From DATAES01 sp963721305 (GTDB taxonomy: Bacteria > Actinomycetota > Acidimicrobiia > Acidimicrobiales > JACDCH01): a stretch of 64,000 nucleotides of DNA. The notes under the pieces are model-generated. The model made no database searches. It was not told the origin of the DNA and saw only the letters and a program-made list of their open reading frames with translations. Each line of letters begins with the position of its first letter. The stretch's first letter is position 1. The stretch lies in NCBI GenBank assembly GCA_963721305.1, contig CAVRIR010000004.1, positions 682,001-746,000 on the forward strand. The letters run 5' to 3'. Position numbers and translations under genes: made by a program. Of this stretch, positions 60,492 through 64,000 are shown in pieces.

Positions 60492-62735
60492 GTGCCGCTC
60501 AGCACCGACAGAGTCGACACGGCCGCGATCGAAGAGATTTGCCAGCTCGAGGACGACGTCTATCGCAACAAGTGGATCACCTTCGTCTACGCGCACCTGT
60601 CGGAACGGCTCCGCGAGCGGACCGGTCGCGACAACGCGACGTGGTTCACGTTCGCGCGGTGGTCGTCGTACACGGTGGGCGAGAACCTGCGACTCGACCG
60701 ACCCAGCGCGGCGTTCGCTGAGTTCCTTTCCAAGCACCCGCCACTCGGCAGCTGGCCCTTTCGGCCGCCGCTGACCCGGCTGCAACTCGACCTGCGCAAG
60801 CTCAGTGATGCGTCGATGCCGCGAACACTCGCAATCGGCAACCGGCTCGTCTTCCACGAGATCGGATGGGCGACGAGCTCGTTCCTGGACTGGTACGACG
60901 ACGCCGGCACCCCGTCCATGGACGACTGGAAGGAGTACCGCGACACGATTGCCATCGAGCCGCCGAGCGACCTGTTTCAGCGATGCGACCCGACCATGTT
61001 TCGCAACGGTCTCGAGTCCTACTTCCTCGCGTCTCTGGAGAAGGATCCTGACAAACGGGCGCGACTCGTCCTGCGGGGCAACGTCCTTCTTGCGGCCTAC
61101 GAGCAGTGGCGCCTCGAGCCCGTCGTCCAGGTCGCGCTCGATCCGATGGCACGTCACATCGTCAAGTTCAAGAACACGAACCCACACACGGACGATGGCC
61201 AACCGACGGCGGTGCTTCGACGGCGAGGAACCCCGTGGGCCTTCCGCCATCGCAATCCGATGGCGCAATGGGTGAGTGAGCGGTACGGCGATTTCGTCAC
61301 GCGGCACGTCATGGCATGGGAAGGCCAGGTCGACGGACAGATGCAGAATCTGTACCTCGGAGCCGGTGTTCCCGAGGTCGCGAAAGGTTCGCAGTCGACC
61401 GCGGTCCCAGATGCCAACGACGCCGACATGCTGATCGTGGCGACGTTCGACCGCTCGCATGGTCAGCGCGAGGCCACCGGTGCGAAGAACTGGGCGAGCT
61501 ACAACGAACGAATGAACTTCATCGTGAACCTGTTCAGGACACGGCAGCACGATGAGTCGCTCTTTCGACCGCCCAAGGCGGTGGACATCCGGCTGCTCGA
61601 GCTCGATCTCACCGATGAACACCTCAACCATCTCCGCACGCTCGGCGACGAGCCGGTCGACGCGGCGCTCCAGAAGCACTTTGCGGACGCGTCACTCGAT
61701 CCACGCGAGTTCGTCCGGCGGCTCATCAACAACGACTATCCGGCCGACGATGGGCTGTACGGCGACATGCAGCTGCCGAGCTGGGTCGATGCCGAGCTCG
61801 TATCGAAGGGCCGGGACTTCCTGCGCACACACGGTCTCGAAATCGCGTCGGCACTGTTCTTCGCGTCACTGCCGTACAGCTACACGGCCGCCAACGGTGC
61901 GCAAGTGCTCACGCGTACCGCGGAGCTGATGACGGGAAACGCGGCGCGGCGCATCGCGGAGACCGGCCAGATGCTGATGGATTTCATGTACGTCGATCCG
62001 GGTCTCGAGCCGTTGCACCCGGGAACGAAGGGGTTCGACGCTGTCCGAGGAGTCCGCCTCTTCCACGCATCGGTTCGCCGTCTGATCTTGTCCGACCCGA
62101 GCATGCACTGGGACGAGCACGAGCTCGGCAAGCCGGTCAACCAAGAGGATCTGCTCGGCACCCTGACCGTGTTCAGTCTCGTGGTCGTCGATTCGCTCGA
62201 GACGTTGGGCGTCGACGTGACGAGCGCGCGCGGACGCGCCGACCGAGACGCATACATCCATTTCTGGCTCGTCGTCGGCTTCCTGATGGGCATCGACTAC
62301 GAGCGACTGCGTCATCAGCAGCTCAAGCCGAACCAGCAACCGTTGAACTTCGACGAGCTTCGAGTGCTGGGCGCGGCGATCTTCCGCCGGCAGACCGAAC
62401 CCAGCCTCGGCGGGCAGACGTTGATGTCCGCGTTGCTCGACACGACCAAGCGAATGATGCCGCCCTTCATGAAGGGCTATCCGGCGGCCGCGACGCGTGG
62501 GCTCATCGGGATGGAGCGGGCAGACACACTCGGCGTTCCGCCAGCCGGTCCTGCACGTCTGGCCTTCGACTTGCTTCGAGTCGCGACCCGAGCCTTCACG
62601 CCCAGGGGTCCTGGCGTGGGGTTTGCCGCCTTCTCGCGATGGACGACCAAGTCGCTCTATCGCAACTGGATCGACTCGAATACCGGCGAGTACCCGCCCT
62701 GGCGACACGAAGCGGTCAAGAACTGGCACTTGTGA
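60492..62735 (+). CDS. Large oxygenase MpaB/Lcp-family (DUF2236-type) protein
   Basis: The product has an N-terminal helical region and a C-terminal part resembling the catalytic domain shared by MpaB and rubber oxygenase Lcp: FFASLPYSYTAANGAQVLTRTAELM, RRIAETGQMLMDFMYVDPGLEPL, GFDAVRGVRLFHASVRRLIL, PVNQEDLLGTLTVFSLVVVDSLE and HFWLVVGFLMGIDY. Lcp enzymes use haem to cleave polyisoprene; MpaB-like proteins cleave terpenoid chains. At about 747 residues it is larger than usual, with roughly 400 extra N-terminal residues of unknown role. GTG 60492 has a GAGG site; GTG 60480 is the alternative. Confidence 0.8.
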   Translation: MPLSTDRVDTAAIEEICQLEDDVYRNKWITFVYAHLSERLRERTGRDNATWFTFARWSSYTVGENLRLDRPSAAFAEFLSKHPPLGSWPFRPPLTRLQLDLRKLSDASMPRTLAIGNRLVFHEIGWATSSFLDWYDDAGTPSMDDWKEYRDTIAIEPPSDLFQRCDPTMFRNGLESYFLASLEKDPDKRARLVLRGNVLLAAYEQWRLEPVVQVALDPMARHIVKFKNTNPHTDDGQPTAVLRRRGTPWAFRHRNPMAQWVSERYGDFVTRHVMAWEGQVDGQMQNLYLGAGVPEVAKGSQSTAVPDANDADMLIVATFDRSHGQREATGAKNWASYNERMNFIVNLFRTRQHDESLFRPPKAVDIRLLELDLTDEHLNHLRTLGDEPVDAALQKHFADASLDPREFVRRLINNDYPADDGLYGDMQLPSWVDAELVSKGRDFLRTHGLEIASALFFASLPYSYTAANGAQVLTRTAELMTGNAARRIAETGQMLMDFMYVDPGLEPLHPGTKGFDAVRGVRLFHASVRRLILSDPSMHWDEHELGKPVNQEDLLGTLTVFSLVVVDSLETLGVDVTSARGRADRDAYIHFWLVVGFLMGIDYERLRHQQLKPNQQPLNFDELRVLGAAIFRRQTEPSLGGQTLMSALLDTTKRMMPPFMKGYPAAATRGLIGMERADTLGVPPAGPARLAFDLLRVATRAFTPRGPGVGFAAFSRWTTKSLYRNWIDSNTGEYPPWRHEAVKNWHL

Positions 62736-62761
62736 GCGGGACGCCGGACTCGGATGCCGGC

Positions 62762-64000
62762 TCAGGACGGCCCGATGGTGTCGACTTCGCTACAGCGCCG
62801 TAGCAGGAACGGTGCCCGGTGGGCGGTGCCGATCTCGCGGACTTCGTCGAGCAACGACGCGACATCCGACGGCGGCGCGCCGGCGAGCAAGCGCACGCGC
62901 GCGAGCTCCAACTTGCTCTCGCCGAGGAAGAGCGGTGCGCGCACGCGCTTGTGAGCGGCGACGGCGCGCTCCAGATGCTCGATTCCGAGATCCGGACGCT
63001 CGAACGTAGCTGCGAGCATGCCGAGGAAGTGCCACCCGATCGGTTTCGGGATCGTGGTGCTCGAGAACAGCTCTCCGTACGGAATGAGCGCGTCGTAGAT
63101 GTCGCGCGCGCGGTCCCGATCGTCGAGACAACTCGCGAGATAGGCGATGTTGTAGAGCGTTGTGGCCGCGAGCATGTCGCGTCGCGGGGGTAGCGGCGAT
63201 GGTTGCATGATCCTCTCGTACGCGGCGCGTGCCACATCGCGTTCACCGCCGTCATAGAGATAGCGGGTCAACGCCCAGCCGACGTCGAGACCAGGCTGTC
63301 CAGCCAGGTCCTTGAACTCGACCACGGCGTCGCTGCGATCCTGCCATCGGTGGATCTCCATGGCCTGTTCGCTGAAGAAGATGAAGGCCTCGGCCTTCTG
63401 CCCGGCTCGTCGGCCGAGCTCGAGTGTGTGGAGCGCGCCGAGCTCTGCACCGTCGAGATCTCCTTCGAGTACGCGTCGGGCGGTCAGCATGTTGCTGGCC
63501 TGCCATTCCAATCGGGGTTGGCGCAGCTCCGCAGCAAGCGCGATTGCGAGTTCCTGCATCTCGTTGATGAGCGCCACGTCGCCCGCTTCCCAGCTGGTGC
63601 TTCCGTTCACGAACACGTTGTCGAAGCTGATCGCCGGGTCGCCGAGGTCCTCCGCGATGTCGCGCACCTCCTCGAGGATCTCGAGCCGCTCGGCGAGTGT
63701 GTCGGGCGACAGGATCGTCATGCTCCGCATCAGCAGGACGCTGGCAAGCGTGCGGACGTCGCCGATCCTGCGAGCCATCGCGACGGCGCGTTCACTGATC
63801 CCGAACCGCGGCGCTGCGTCCTCCGCCCACACGATCTCGGACGCGAGCGTCGCGAGAAGCAACGAGAGCTCGGGGGTCTCCTCCGAGCCTTGGGTCTCGA
63901 TCGCGCGCCGGAGTGCCTCGACGAATTCGGAATCGGTCTGGCCCACCCTCGGAAAGAATCCGCGATTGATGGCGAGCAGCGATGCCGCCTGTCGGCGACT
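62762..64000 (-). CDS. C-terminal part of an ATPase/TPR regulator (5' end beyond window)
   Basis: The minus strand is open from the window edge to the stop at 62762 (413 codons). It starts inside a helical repeat region (AASLLAINRGFFPRVGQTDSEF) and continues with TPR-like hairpins (ALRRAIETQGSEETPELSLL, AMARRIGDVRTLASVLLMRSM). The AINRGFF motif before a long TPR region is typical of cyclase/LuxR-type STAND ATPases such as the one at 40317-43827, so it is probably another such regulator. Its N-terminal effector is not in the window. Confidence 0.78.
   Translation of the reverse strand, partial: SRRQAASLLAINRGFFPRVGQTDSEFVEALRRAIETQGSEETPELSLLLATLASEIVWAEDAAPRFGISERAVAMARRIGDVRTLASVLLMRSMTILSPDTLAERLEILEEVRDIAEDLGDPAISFDNVFVNGSTSWEAGDVALINEMQELAIALAAELRQPRLEWQASNMLTARRVLEGDLDGAELGALHTLELGRRAGQKAEAFIFFSEQAMEIHRWQDRSDAVVEFKDLAGQPGLDVGWALTRYLYDGGERDVARAAYERIMQPSPLPPRRDMLAATTLYNIAYLASCLDDRDRARDIYDALIPYGELFSSTTIPKPIGWHFLGMLAATFERPDLGIEHLERAVAAHKRVRAPLFLGESKLELARVRLLAGAPPSDVASLLDEVREIGTAHRAPFLLRRCSEVDTIGPS

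Overview
The window is 64 kb of GC-rich, gene-dense bacterial chromosome with no rRNA, tRNA, CRISPR array, phage or insertion sequence that I could recognise. Many genes start with GTG or TTG and many overlap their neighbours by one to four bases. The gene families point to Actinomycetota: HelD-type RNA polymerase helicase, a DtxR/IdeR-type regulator, an lhr-nei2 pair, a DUF3052 protein, a SigB/SigF partner-switching set, an XRE regulator beside a Lys/Ala-rich small protein, and coproporphyrin-type haem genes. The protein flavour resembles class Acidimicrobiia (inference only). It reads as ordinary chromosome rather than a mobile island.

Layout. 1-2.4 kb: PAC2 protein (cut by the window edge), msrB, and divergently a thioredoxin-fold protein whose redox motif carries an in-frame TGA followed by a SECIS-like hairpin, a probable selenoprotein. 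2.5-7.0 kb: a CBS-domain-fused citrate synthase with a GNAT gene, a two-domain VOC protein, a small beta-carbonic anhydrase and an SDR. 7.0-10.8 kb: thioesterase, a large secreted sugar-dehydrogenase/lytic-transglycosylase fusion, a peroxiredoxin and a small unknown gene. 10.8-17.8 kb: GH1 glycosidase, nitroreductase, methyltransferase, then a glycosyltransferase-methyltransferase-toroid protein cluster, an aldose epimerase and dtd. 17.7-23.4 kb: patatin-hemE-hemH-hemY-lnt operon; Lnt has Ser in place of the catalytic Cys. 23.5-36.4 kb: nuclease/phosphatase-fold protein, HelD, DtxR regulator, Lhr helicase, Nei2, NDH-2, ATP-dependent DNA ligase and a second thioesterase. 36.4-43.8 kb: DUF3052 protein, MacB-like ABC transporter, and a zinc-ribbon/class III cyclase/ATPase/TPR protein. 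43.8-51.6 kb: 1-Cys peroxiredoxin, HbhA-like protein, XRE-CDF-GATase-PhnD-like operon, CsbD, anti-sigma/sigma/antagonist module, and a beta-propeller lipoprotein. 51.6-64 kb: an oxidoreductase-rich stretch (PhyH, LLM flavin oxidoreductase, FMN hydroxy-acid oxidase, SDR), OafA/SGNH acyltransferase, sulfatase, an MpaB/Lcp-type oxygenase, and the end of a regulatory ATPase.

Several convergent or gene-end gaps are filled by two dispersed palindromic repeat families. One is about 51 bp with four good copies and one degenerate copy; the other is 48 bp with two copies. A tandem pair of hairpins lies near 58 kb. In two places the repeat itself supplies the stop codon of the neighbouring gene. Four genes appear broken by what looks like a single extra base each. 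Because all four have the same sign, assembly or sequencing insertions are a serious alternative to real mutation.
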